From Sphagnum compactum (lineage: Eukaryota > Bryophyta > Sphagnopsida > Sphagnales): 64,000 nt of DNA. Below the pieces are notes generated by a model, which saw only the letters and a program-made list of their open reading frames with translations, ran no database searches and was not told the origin of the DNA. Below are positions 22,142 to 34,158 of the stretch, piece by piece. A program made the translations under genes and the position numbers. The stretch covers positions 19,464,875 to 19,528,874 of the forward strand of contig OZ234495.1 of assembly GCA_965153455.1 (NCBI GenBank), in the 5' to 3' direction. Numbering within the stretch: position 1 is the first letter of the stretch; every line of letters starts with the position of its first letter.

Positions 22142-22620
22142 TACTTAAGATTTAATCCAATGCTCACTTTAGGGAAGGATAAATATAATTTTGGTCTTCT
22201 TTTTTCTCTTTTCAGATTCCTGATGTAGAGATCTGTCCAAACTGTAGACAACTGGTGAAAATTTGCACCAAGCTAAAAATTGTGTTGAAAAGTGACAAAA
22301 TTTTCTCAAAGGAATTTAGTTCTTGGATATTTGGCAATTTTAAAAACCAAAACAGGGAATTTTACAGCAGTTTCAAGTGCAAACCAGCTCTACTTTTGCA
22401 CCCATTTTGAGACAACCTATGACAGGATGGTCTCTCTAGTTGCATATTGATTGAAGTGTTTTGGGATTTGGATTTGTGATTACTCAGCTTGAATCTAGGA
22501 GCTACAAGTTTGTGCTGGCTTATGTGGGTTAATTTAACAAAAATGATAATAATCATCAAATATAACACATATGAAAGTGAATGTTTAGTAATTGTTTGGG
22601 CAATGCTTGCTTCCATTGTT
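22142..22620 (+). pseudogene. Old gypsy RT/RNase H fragment, right half of the interrupted copy
   Basis: The sequence continues the fragment that ends at 13849: the codons give LLK straight after MIE. Later, about 22550-22610, KYNTYESECLVIVWAM resembles the RNase H region NYNTYExECLAVVWA of gypsy elements. Stops are frequent. The fragment fades about 200 bp from the end of MBF1. Confidence 0.6.
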
Positions 22621-22827
22621 ACTTGTAATAAGCCCCCACTTTGGAAATGAGTATTGATCACCATCTTTCATGGAGTCTATTTGAGATGGGTAATGCTTAT
22701 GGGTTTCCCACCACAAACAAATTCAATGCTACAATAGATAGGGCTGCTTGTCAGCCAACATACTGTCACAAAAGCTCAAAAGATTTAAGAGTCTGCTTGT
22801 ATAAAGCTTGGATCTGTACATTGACAT

Positions 22828-24314
22828 TCACTTCTTGCCACCCCTCAGCTTCACACCAAGAACACGTTCTAGTTTTGCGATGATTTGATTGTTTGGGATT
22901 GCCTTCCCTGATTCATACTCTTGGATAATCTGTGGCTTCTCATTAATTTGCTGCCATTCAAATTCAAGAAAAAGATTTTCTTTTCTGTTAGTACTAAGCA
23001 GTGAGCAAAGTGGATGGGAGAATTAAAAGCTTTGCATACTGTAGACATCACAGACTAGCAGATTACACTAGATAGCCGTAAGCCAAGCAGTACCTGTGCA
23101 AGTTGTGCTTGTGTCAGCTTCTTCTCAAGGCGTGCCTGCATGATATTCTTCTTTAGATCTGCTGACACACGTTCATCTGCCACACAGAAAAATCACCACC
23201 TTGTTTCAAGCAAACTACAAGGGTTCAAGCTTCAAACCACATTATCTTCAATTGTTAGCACAAGTCATCTCATTAATTTGTTACTTAGGACTGCAGAGGC
23301 CACCAACACTGTCATTTTAGCAGCAAAAAAAGGATTACATAACACTGTCTTCTGACTGAGAGCATTTCCAATAAACAGGATACCAAGAGGTGTAGGATGA
23401 CAACACTTACGTGCAAGAACTTCTGTCTCATCATCAAGCTTTTTTGTGTTCAAGCCAGTGGCACTGGTGGCTGCTTTGTTTGATCCGGCATTGACTGGCA
23501 AACCCCACAATCCAGGTATATTCTCAGACCAACATATCCTATGACACTAACAGATACACTTATGCCATAACAACTACAACAGCTTCTGTTACAAGTGTAG
23601 ACAATTGACTGCAGAATTGAGTAGTACAAGTGCATTTCTTTTTATCCTTGCCAACCAAATACACACAGACAGACTGTTCAGTATTGAGAGAAATATACAA
23701 ACATGTAAGCTGAGAGTAGGACTCCACTGTGGAACTCAGAATCTCTCCATAAGCAGACAGATGCAAGAGTAACACAGGAAACACATAGAATACACCTACA
23801 CGGACCCTGAACTTTGAACAAGCTCAAATAAATTTCTTGAAACACAATGACATAGCTTTCCAATTACAGCAAATGAATCCCTGACTCAGGGCATATAGAT
23901 CAGGAATTGCTATCAGGAATGGCCAGCAAGAGGTTTGCAGGTTTCTGAGGTTTTCTCTTCACTGCAGAGCTTTCTGCTTCCAACGAGTGATTGAAGAACG
24001 CTACATCAAATCTTCGTTGGCATCTCGAAAACCATCGCAGGAAAGAACTTGAGAAAAAGAAGATTAAATATGCGAACGCAAGCTCCATATGCCGGGAAGA
24101 AAGATGGAAAGGAAAATTTCTTCACACTGATGGAACAAAACAAGATGACGGAAAAGGATTGCGACATCTTACATTTCTTGATTGTTTCGATGGGGCCGCC
24201 GGCACGGCGAGCTTCGTTCACAGCCTTCTCGTCCTTCTTAGCCGATGCATTGGGCGCCTTCTTCCTCACCACCACGGGCTCCCAATCCTGCGACACTGGT
24301 CCGATTCCTGCCAT
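22828..24314 (-). CDS. MBF1: Multiprotein bridging factor 1, 4 exons
   Basis: Exons on the minus strand are 24314-24173, 23494-23411, 23176-23094 and 22950-22828; phases agree and the sum is 432 nt (143 residues, close to the 142-148 usual for plant MBF1a/b). The start has strong context (GCCATGGCA), and the protein begins [20 protein letters not shown], the conserved N-terminal MBF1 block. Exon 2 carries [13 protein letters not shown]. Exons 3 and 4 carry the Cro/C1-type helix-turn-helix ([30 protein letters not shown]) and the basic end LRGGKK. MBF1 bridges TBP and bZIP-type activators in the nucleus and, as yeast Mbf1/human EDF1, acts on collided ribosomes. All junctions are GT-AG. It lies in opposite orientation to the young gypsy element, 0.7 kb away. 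Confidence 0.97.
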
Positions 24315-24533
24315 GGCTTCTTCCTTCCTCCTCTGCTCCTTTTCTAAACAACTAAAATCGAACCGATACTCACAGAAACCCACTTGCTCCAACAATCAAT
24401 TCTTCACCAAATCCAATTCTGAATTGCAATCCGCGAGAGCTTTCGAAACGTCCGTCCGTCCGTCTGTCTGCTTCGACTCCTTTCAGTACAGATATAGCAA
24501 CAACACGACCGTGGCCTGTTCATTCGCGTGCTT

Positions 24534-24550
24534 TAACCCTAACCCTAATT
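24534..24550 (-). promoter_or_regulatory. Telo-box-like motif upstream of MBF1
   Basis: Plus strand TAACCCTAACCCTAATT, i.e. two AACCCTAA units overlapping, about 220 bp upstream of the MBF1 start codon. AAACCCTA telo-boxes are well known in plant promoters and leaders of ribosomal-protein and translation genes. Position fits promoter or early 5' UTR. Confidence 0.6.
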
Positions 24551-26735
24551 CTTAAGGTCCTTCGTTGCCGGGGCTCCCAAATCCCTTGGCACGACGATGT
24601 AAGGTCGATAGACCCTAGGAGTATGGTAAGGGCTCCCTGGAAGGGCTGAACCGGGCTCAGGCCTGAATATTGGGAATGTGGCACTCCAGACATGATCAGT
24701 ATTTCTCCAATCCATTTCGGTAGTACCTTTACCATTTCGGCATAAATTAAATTATTTTTAGTTTTGCCAAACTTTTGAGAATTTAATTATTATTTGTGCC
24801 GAAATTTTAATAAAATGAAAATTTCAACCTCAGACCTTCTTCCGGGACAACAACTTAACTGAAACAGTCTAGACCCACTTGACTGTTTCATAACAGTGAC
24901 AAACGCATGTTTATTATTTTATATAGCCATTACTTGCCAAAAATTTCAGAACTAAAAAAACCAAGTGCTGAAATTAAGATTTAAAATTTAATTCATTATT
25001 CGACAGGTTGTTGCCGAAATGGGAAAGGTACTACAGTACTACTTATTTACATATCCCATACCCACCTCAAAACTCTAAAAGGGGCACTTAAATATTAGAA
25101 GACTCCTAATAGCAAAGCAAGTGGATCAATCAAATACTTTAATTAATCACTAGCAATTGGGAGATTGTTGGATTAGGGAGAAATTGTGCAATCTAGCCAA
25201 TTATCCATCGTCAAATTTAGATTATGCAATGGCTTTTGCCAACGTGCATCTTGTGTAAATATGTTGTTTTAAAACCATTTTTTGAACCAAACTAACAATT
25301 TTTTTAATGTTTTAAATTCAAAGCATGCTTTTACAATGCGTGGGTAGCTCTATTCTTAGAGCATCTCCAATGCACACCTAAAGTGCTTGATAAATGCATT
25401 TTGTTAAAAAGTTTGCTAATCGCAAATCAAGTATGTCGTTTGCAACAAGGTTGTGCCCCACTATGACCATGGTATCAACTACATGTTACATAACGTGAAT
25501 CACATATGTTTTGTTAGACTTCCACATTAGGTGCCAAAGTGTAGCTATCGCTACCATGACTTTTGAGGTGCATTTATAGACCTCTATGCAATAATCATGG
25601 CGATGGGTACTATGCACCAAATTGAAGATGAATGTGAAACACTTCCATTGTGATGTGTAGGACTTGAATCTCAAGGTGATGCCTAGAAATAATAATGTGC
25701 AAAACATGAATATTGTAGTCAACATGCAACCCCACAATTGCCCAAAATTGCGGGTGCAAACTTTGAGATGTCATGTGCCAATGACATTGTAAAAAATGAT
25801 CACAAGACTTTACATTAGTGAAATATAAATCTATTACCCCCTTTAGATCAACCACTTGCTCATGACTACATTGAACACACATATATTCAACTGAAAATTA
25901 CTACTTCCGAATATCCATGCCACACCTTGCAAAAACCCAAACTAGAGCTTGAAAGTTTCTTTTTTTATCTAAGAATAGAATTTGTAATCTAACAACATGA
26001 TTGAGTACTAAAGTTTTTTTTTGACTAAACAAAACCCAAGTTCCCACTAACAAATAAATAAACTTTTGTTTTGTTGTGATGACCATTGCGATCTTACTCT
26101 AAGAATCCTTGTTGAGTTTTTTCAATTCAAAACATAAATACTACCAATATTGCAATGTTATTGCAAGAATCCTTATTGGATGCTTCAATCCAAAAACAAA
26201 AAGTTTTAAAGCATAGAGAGACTGACAATTGTTCACCATGCAATTCTTTAATCATCTTTGTTGAGCTTCAATTTCAACAAGGTCGTACTTTTGTCACCTT
26301 TGACATATTTACATAGACGATATGTTCTGCATCATTGTCAAAAGTAAAGATGTTGGGTTGGTGTTTATTTGAGGATATGGATGTTATGATAAGGACTTCG
26401 CCAATGTCCTCTTCCTCCTAACATTAACAAGTTAATGTTAGAAGGACCAATATTATACCATGTCGGAGATGCTTTCAAAGAATTTCCACCCACACCCACT
26501 AATTGGACCTCTATCCACCATTATAAGAATTCTCAATTATTTGACTAGGAAAAGTAATAAGAAATGATAATGTCCAACTTAACCAACAATAAATTTGGAC
26601 AAGTCAATTACAACACATTCATTTTGATTGAGGTCTTTTTGACAAGGTCATTTTGACTAACAAGAATGTTTGGACAACAAATTCATTTATTTAGTAGCTA
26701 TTTATGTAAATAAATAATATTTACTTATTTAAATA
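24551..26735. other. AT-rich intergenic DNA
   Basis: No gene is seen. The stretch 24730-25030 repeats words such as TTGCCGAAAT and AATTTTAATAAAATG, and TACCTTTACCATTTCGGCA (about 24723) is answered by TTGCCGAAATGGGAAAGGTA at about 25012-25031, an imperfect inverted repeat about 300 bp apart that suggests a small foldback element. Confidence 0.5.
25358..26475. mobile_element. Possible hAT-like MITE remnant
   Basis: AGAGCATCTCC at 25358-25368 is answered by GGAGATGCTTT at 26465-26475 (10 of 11 bases match in inverse). GAGCATCTCCAA ends are typical of plant hAT-type MITEs. At 1.1 kb it is long for a MITE, the terminal match is short and no target duplication was found. Confidence 0.28.
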
Positions 26736-26832
26736 ACTATGTCTATCTAACTATGTGACCTAACTAACTAGGCTAGCTAGGGGGCCTAGGCTAACTAAGC
26801 AATTGATCTAAACTACCAAGGTAATGGCCTAG
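26736..26832. repeat. CTAGG/CTAACTA-rich repeat, copy A
   Basis: Runs such as CTAACTAACTAGGCTAGCTAG and CCTAGGCTAACTAAG. The same word set recurs at 28220-28510, 30430-30770, 42730-42860 and inside the insertion at 20792-20928. Confidence 0.6.
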
Positions 26833-27129
26833 ATTGCAAATCTGAACATTCTTCACCAATATTGGGCAATTGTCAAATGAAGGTTGATTTTCATGTTGGG
26901 TATTAGGCCAATTCTTGGAATGAAAATCAATAATTTTAATGTAAGTGAAAGTCAACTCTACAAAAATTGCTCATGGTATCATTTGGCCCCAATTTTATTT
27001 GATACTCAAAAAAATTATGGGATGAACTTAAATGAGTTTGGTTCTTGCCTTACAAGGGTTTAAAAATTATAATATATAAAACATAAGCATAGATTTTTCT
27101 CCAATGTATATTCAAACCAAGACCTTATC
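26833..27129. other. Intergenic, no feature seen
   Basis: AT-rich; no reading frame or repeat structure stands out up to the solo LTR. Confidence 0.5.
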
Positions 27130-27730
27130 TGTTATGGACCGACTACAAACAAGTGGAGAATTACAAGACAAAACAAGCTTTATTGACCCATCAACTGGTG
27201 TTGATCTGCTAAAGGGTTGTTCCCCAGACTATCTCCTTTTATAACCCTGAGCCATACTAGTCCCAAAATATCCTAGACCATGATATTGCCAAAAGTATTC
27301 CAAAATATCCTAGGCCATGATATTGCCAAAAGTATCCCAAAATATAGGGTTGTTCCCCAGACTATCTCCTTTTATAACCCTGAGCCATACTAGTCCCAAA
27401 ATATCCTAGACCATGATATTGCCAAAAGTATTCCAAAATATCCTAGGCCATGATATTGCCAAAAGTATCCCAAAATATCCTAGGACATGACATTGCCAAA
27501 AGTATCCCAAAATATCCTAGGCCATGAACTGGTGTTGATCTTCTAAAGGGTTGTTCCCCAGACTATCTCCTTTTATAACCCTGAGCCATACTAGTCCCAA
27601 AATATCCTAGACCATGATATTGCCAAAAGTATTCCAAAATATCCTAGGCCATGATATTGCCAAAAGTATCCCAAAATATCCTAGGACATGACATTGCCAA
27701 AAGTATCCCAAAATATCCTAGGCCATGACA
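27130..27730 (-). mobile_element. Solo LTR of the 1-3088 chromovirus family, internally triplicated
   Basis: In reverse complement it matches the LTR at 2832-3088: it starts TGTTATGG (complement of the CCATAACA end) and ends CCATGACA (complement of TGTCATGG). Perfect 5-bp TTATC duplications flank it (27125-27129 and 27731-27735). It is 601 bp rather than 257 because the segment from the leader through the U3 units occurs three times; the second copy starts at 27346 and the third at about 27528. A good TATAAAAGG box (minus strand) occurs in each copy. No internal coding sequence is left. Confidence 0.93.
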
Positions 27731-28219
27731 TTATCGAGGGCAAAGATTTCATTTACCTCTAAGCTACCCACTTACTTGTGTAAAGGACTGCATGAATTGA
27801 ACTTGCAAATGTGTTCTTTTGAAATTAAAAAAATCATAACTTTCTTTTCATGCATGGGCTATAACCTAGTGGCAATTATAAAGACCATGATATTTCTTTT
27901 GAAGGTTTTGGGATCAAGCCTTCTTGAAATGGTAATCAAGTGGAAATTGATTTTGGTTAAAATTGACAATTACCTTTTGGGAATTTTGAATATCGACCAA
28001 TTTGTTAAATCATTTTTTAACAATTTTTTTTAATTAGGGGAAATTCTTAAATTTTATTTTTAAAATCAAAACTAATAGTTCTCAGAAAAAATGAGAACCA
28101 CCCAATATTATTCCTCACCTCCACATTAAAACATGAAGTTTTTCACCATTGCACCACCACTTTCAAAAGATGATTTTTTTTTAACATATTTAAATGAACG
28201 TGTTCAATTTTTTACACTA
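27731..28219. other. Intergenic, no gene seen
   Basis: An open frame of 102 codons (27725-28033) starts in the LTR edge, is Leu/Ile/Lys-rich as expected for AT-rich DNA, and matches nothing I know. Confidence 0.5.
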
Positions 28220-28510
28220 TTTACATGGGTAGGTAGGTAAGAAAGATAGGAAGGTATGAAATTTATAACCTAGGTAGGTAAATGACTAAACATATTAGTT
28301 ATGTCACTTAGGCTAGGCAAGTTTACCTAGTACCTAAATATATTATACTAACTTAAGTTCGATATAATGTATTATAAAATTATGCATAAGTAGCCTAAGT
28401 ATAATAGGTTTATTATTGTAATTGACTTAAATGTATACTAGTTCAACTATGTTTTAGGTATACTAACCTAGGCTACCTATGTTACTTAGGCTAGGCTAGT
28501 TATGGGATTT
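28220..28510. repeat. CTAGG-rich repeat, copy B
   Basis: Contains GGTAGGTAGGTAAG, CCTAGGTAGGTAAATG, CACTTAGGCTAGGCAAG, TACTAACCTAGGCTACC and ACTTAGGCTAGGCTAG. It is degenerate, without a fixed period. Confidence 0.65.
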
Positions 28511-30429
28511 TATAATTTGAGATTAAAAAATAATGCCCAAACCAATAATTAATTATCCTTCTTACCTTATTTAGCAAGTTTATCCTACCTTAATTATCCT
28601 CCTACTTACCAAATTAACCTAATAATTAATGTAGTCTTTAGTACTCACTTTCATTCTTGTCAAAATTTTAAATTTTTTTTCCCCAATTTTTTATTGCATT
28701 CACATGTGAAAGTGCTTGCACAAATTCCATTTCCTTCTCTAATTGAATATGTTCTCTTTGCATTTCTCTATAGTCAATTGTTCTTTATGGGAAGTTGTTT
28801 TCATGTGATGGCTAACATTGTGCAAATAGCCCAAATCAACATTGATCTAGTCATGGAAAAGGAAACGTAAGCAAATTGTTGGGATGTTGGCTTATAATTA
28901 TGGAATATTTTATGCACATTCCAATCATAATTCCAACAATCAATAACACTTCACGCAATGTTCACAAGGATATATAGGATAATAGTTTTTTGGGTCTTTA
29001 AAAAATTGTGCATGTGCACAAGGTCTTTAAATGTCAAGGACAAAATGCATTGGGATAAAAATAGGGTAATAGAAGCCCATCCAAGACAAGGAGTAAGTCC
29101 TCAACAATGCTTAATATCAAAATATTTTGTAGAATATGTTTTGAATAGTGATTTAAAATTAGCTTTTTAGATTTTAAAAAAAAACTATGACCCAAAAAAA
29201 TGCTATATTATATTATAAAATAAAGGTGTACATAAAAACTTCTATAAAAATGTCATTTTTCAAATCAATTCAAGACTTTTTGAAACTGCTTTAAATAACA
29301 AAAAACATTGGTTATATAATCTTTTAAATGTTTTTGAATACTCCACATTCATTAAATGCATTTCAAATTTTACCAGATGTTCTCACAATACATAACAAAT
29401 ATTGTTGTACAATTTCATCCAAAAAATTGAATATTAACTTAAATAACCATTTATTTACAATGGAAATTAAATAATGGTTACCCAGTTATTGTGTTTTGAC
29501 CCATTGATAAATAATTCAAACAATGTGGTTGTGAAGGTTCATAAAATAAAAAACTAAGTCACAACCCAATCACAAAACAAGGGATGAAAGAAATCAACAT
29601 TGTACGAACAAGTGTGTTGAAACATTTAAAAATGGGTGTGTTGAAAACAATTTCTCATTATTAGACCTAAATTTGGAAAGAAACATCAAAATAATCATTT
29701 GAAGTGGGATGTTTAGATAAATAAGCATATATTGAACTTATCTCTTTTGACAACATGATTGACGACTAGGATGAATATACATCAATTACTGAAAAATAGT
29801 TAAGATTTAGATTGGTTGTTTATTTGAATATTTGTGTTGATGTTCACCTTGGGATGTTCAACAAAGAATAATTATCCATTTAATAAAATGATCTTTTCTT
29901 GCATTTATTCTTTTATTTGGGGGTTTGGATGTATGGGGCTAATAAAGTAATCAAGGAGCCTAGAGAGCATTATTCCTTTGTTTTCCATATTTTTTCATTA
30001 AGAACATCGTGAAGTTAAAAAAAATCAATGGCAATGAAATGAATTTTGATCACAAAAAAATTTTAGGAAAAGAAAAGATTGTACTTGATTTGCAATTAAC
30101 AAGAATCAAAACTAGAGGTTTGAAAGCTTCATAATATATTACATTATAGGAAGGTGAATGCACTAGGACTTTCCACATGCCCATAATAATGCAATACCTT
30201 TTGCAAAGGACTATAATAATGCTTAAATGCGCCCTCTACTTTTTTTACCATGTTGAAAAATCATAAACAATTCATAGGTGTCCCCGAGGACCTCTAGATT
30301 TTTATGAATAGCCATATACATACCTTTTATGTCTTTTGAAAGTTGAAAAAAAAACCTACAAAATATTTTTTTTTCAAATTACAAACATGGTTATAAAATT
30401 ATCAAATGAAACCACACAAATAATTATTT
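28511..30429. other. AT-rich intergenic DNA, nothing recognised
   Basis: Many short A and T runs; no conserved frame, RNA gene or clear repeat was found. Confidence 0.5.
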
Positions 30430-30775
30430 TAAAATTAAATTAAACTAAGCTAAACTATGCTACCTAGAATAAATTATTACATTGTTTAAGCTAAATTAAA
30501 TTAAATTAGATTACATATGCTAAACTAGGTTAAACTAAGCTACTTAGGCTAAATTAAATGAAATTTAGTTACATTAGGGCTAAACAAAGCTACTTAAGCA
30601 AAACTAAGTGAAATTAACTTATGTAGCCAAATTTAATAATGTTTAAACTAGTTTAACTTTTAATAATTCAATTTTGCTTAATTTATCCAAATTTTGTATA
30701 GTTTTGTTTAAGTAGCCTAATTAAAGATTAATTTTGGTCTACATTAACCAAGTTTAACCAAAGTAGTATAAGTTA
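30430..30775. repeat. CTAAGCTA-rich repeat, copy C
   Basis: Degenerate tandem of AAACTAAGCTAC(TTAGGC)TAAATTAAAT-type units, about 30-45 bp each, for example at 30432, 30529, 30583. The second half reads the opposite word order (TTTAGTAGCC/TTAACCAAG). Confidence 0.7.
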
Positions 30776-30844
30776 GTGACTGCAAGTATTTGAAGTGGTG
30801 GAATGTTTGAATGTGTGGTTGTGCCAATGTGCAATTTTTTTGAA

Positions 30845-31340
30845 TAATTTGGCAAGATGGTTGATATGGAAGTAAACATGGTGCCTATGTGGCATTGATG
30901 TGACATGTGTGACAAAACACTGATGGGTCACTAATGTGGTGATAATTTGGCACATCGATGATGTAGTGCTGATGTGGCGCATTAATGACAAGTAATTGGG
31001 TGATGTGATGTTGATGTGACACACTAGTGATGTCGAATTAGGTGACATGCTGATGCGGTGACATGCAATTGGGTGATGTGGTGTTATTGTGGCGTAATTG
31101 GTGACATGGAATTGGGCAACATGGTGTTAATGTTATGCATTGTCGACATGGAATAAGATGATGTGGTGCAATAGTGATGTGGAATTTGTTAACATATGCT
31201 AATGTGGTGCATTGCTAACATGACAAGTCATTGATGTGGCACAATAATGATGTGGCTGCTATTGATGTGGAAATGGTTGGTGAATAATTGAGACTTAATA
31301 GATGGGTTCGTGGAGATGATGGGGCAAACCAATATAAATG
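30845..31340. repeat. Degenerate minisatellite of GATGTGG-type units
   Basis: About a dozen imperfect units built from (G)GTGATGTGGTGTTGATGTGG and CATTGGTGACATGGAATTGG, spaced by roughly 40-45 bp. The array is old: no two neighbouring units are identical. Confidence 0.8.
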
Positions 31341-33785
31341 GGTGACGTGGAAATGACCCAAAATTTAGATTAACATCATGTATTATTTCAAATGATTTGG
31401 GAACATTGTATGTCAACAATGGGAACATAAGTTCAAATTTATTATGCAATTTATTATTTTTGGCACACCCATGTAATGATTTTTTTCTGCAAAATTTGCA
31501 AATGAGTTGCGATCTTTTCAATCATTTTGAACAAAGATTAAAGTTCAAACTTTGAACTATGATTTCAGACTTATTTGTTGCCTATTTCATCATTTTTATA
31601 CATAGATTTGCAAGGTTATAGGTTTCAAAAGCTTGTTGCCAATATTAACATTACTATTGTTGGGATAATTCAAGGTGAGAATGAAAACTTCCCCATGATT
31701 CAAATTAAGGTTCATTCATTCATACTCACTATGTGTCTTTGGTCTAAGCATGATAAATTAAATCATTCATGTTCCTTACAACATAAATGAAAAGTAGTCA
31801 TCGAATAGGCTTTGATATACTAAACTTAAAATTTTTATTTAATTCAGTGATTAATAGGAACATTTTCTTCAATTTTGTTACAACTTTAAATATAAATTAC
31901 ATGTTTAAAGTATGTTTAAATATATTGATTAAAATTCCAAACAAAGCTCACAATTTATTTTATAACATTTAAGTAGGTTGTAAGTAGATGAATTTTTATT
32001 TTTTAAAAAAATTAATGGGGTCTTAGAATGTACTTGTGACTTTTCATTTTTTTCACGTTCTAATCAATATATATCTAACTTATAGGATAAAAGTAGGTTT
32101 GAAAAAAATATTTTCCAGTTAGTTTCACACATACTTGTTACCTAATTTAATTGTATTAAAATTCTTGAAATTTTATAGTCAACTTACCATAAACCCAATG
32201 GAGGTATATATGTTTTCAAAATGGAACATTAAAAAATTTCCAATCCACTTTCTTATGTTTATATAAAAAATTGTCATATTTTAGAATGGGATTTTAGGCA
32301 AACACACTTTTTAGTCTAATTTACCATGTTTAAACCCTCCTTGAATTATCACATTTGGACGTTCTTGGTTTTTGTTCATTATACATCCATATGTGAAGTT
32401 AAAGTCTTGTTATATTTTAGAGAAGACCCTAAAACAAAATTATTTCAAGTAGTTTGAAAACAACAGTGAACCTTGTATATTGGGTATGCATAACACAAGT
32501 TGTGAAATACCATCTCAACAATTCAGTCATCTATCATTAAGAATAACCTTCTAAAATGTTTATGCAATGAGGTAGCATATTAAGGGTTTAGTCTTCATCA
32601 AGTTTCCTTTTTCCCACAAGGTTCTTGTTTCAAATGAGCTGTCTTTTTATGTTTAGCTACCATGTTTTCTTTAAAGCAAACCTACAAAGATTGTAATTTG
32701 ACTTTCCTTCTTTTTCTCATAGAGCTTTAATGACATTTGATTAAATTTGCCATGGAATGTCATGTGGTTTAGGGTTTTTCGATGTTGTTCGTGTACAAAC
32801 AATGTAGTTCAATGTTTCATGATGTGTGTAAAAGGTTACTTCAATCAAGCTTGAAACCATTTGCAACATTTTCAAAGTGTTGTTAGTTAACCATTTGTTG
32901 TCTTGGGTGTGTAATACGAAAGGTGGTGGTTCAAGTCTATCAAAACATTAATCTATGAGGTTTGGTTTTTCCCATATATGGTACTTTCTGATGGAGTTTG
33001 TTCTTAACAATAATCTCAATGAACTCCCATGTTTAATAAGGTTGATTTTACTATGCTGTAAATTGAAACATAAGGTTGTACTTATATGGTGTAATATGAT
33101 ATCACATATTTGAACATTAAAATTCATCTAGGATGAAATGTTAAAAAGTAGAAAATCCAATTGAATAATTGAAAATTTTCGATGCATTGTTTCAAAAATT
33201 GATATTTTAATTAATAAAATTTCATATCTCACAATTCCCTTTTTCATGTGATTTTGGAAATGATTTGTATTTTTTCCATTGAAAACTTAGTATACCATAA
33301 GTAATTAAAATTTGTGTCCATGGTTATTTAAATTGAGGGTAAAAATTGAAGCTTTTAAATTCAAATAAAAATTGGTCACCTTTTTTTAGGACTTAAGGTT
33401 TAAGGATTTCAATGCATAACTAGACTTCACAATACCAATATTCACATTCTTGAACAAAAATATGACAATAATTTTGCATGCACTATGCTTACCAATTAGC
33501 AGGACTACAATTTATTTGGTGTATATTACATGGTGGGTGTAGTGTATTATATTGTCAACACTTAAATGATGTTTTAAATCCTGGTGGCCAACCTAAAGCA
33601 TCTTAGAAAGAATATAGAATACAAGTGGAGTCGGCCATGGGGTGCATGCCCAATGTTAAAAAAGAAACAAGCACATGGGGAATGATTAATTAGGAACTTG
33701 GGTAAGCATCAAATGATTCTTCAAAATCTTCAATGTCATATTGTAAAGAAGAACGAGGAAATTTGATGTTGCAAGTGAGTGCATT
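31341..33785. other. AT-rich intergenic DNA, nothing recognised
   Basis: Open frames here are short and of low-complexity composition. No RNA gene or mobile-element end was found before the MITE at 33786. Confidence 0.5.
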
Positions 33786-34158
33786 AGAGCACCTCCAGCG
33801 GTGTTCACTATGTGATCTTACACAGTAAAAATGGATGAATAAAATCCAACCTATACTGATTTGACTTAAGAAAATGGTTTGGCTCAACATAATTGTGTAG
33901 GTTACCGCAGTTGGTATGAGGTGCAATAGCGTTGTGCACCTGCAGAAAAGAATAATACATATGATCTAACTATTGTTAAGCGTTTTTTATTGGCCCATCA
34001 TAATGATTGGTCCATGTGGTTTGCTATTAGTAGTCCCCCACTTATTTGCTACCCCAATTTCAGTTTTATTGGTGGGGTCGCAAAAGAGTACATAACTAAA
34101 CTTGGATGTGAAAAATATTTTCGCAAGGTCACATACTAAGCACTACTGGAAATGCTCT
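33786..34158. mobile_element. hAT-like MITE, 373 bp
   Basis: The left end AGAGCACCTCCAGCGGTG and the reverse complement of the right end AGAGCATTTCCAGTAGTG agree over about 22 bp, with only C/T or G/A differences. AGAGCAxxTCCAGCGGTG is the classical end of plant hAT MITEs, as is the internal TGGTGGGGTC (34070-34079). Flanking 8-bp duplications are no longer evident. No coding capacity. Confidence 0.65.

Noticed and set aside
24006-24395. Longer N-terminus for MBF1 (frame open to 24395)
   Set aside because: The conserved protein begins at MAGIG; the upstream codons are leader and the frame read past 24173 enters the intron.
30773-31048. His/Thr-rich minus-strand frame
   Set aside because: It is the translation of the GATGTGG minisatellite.
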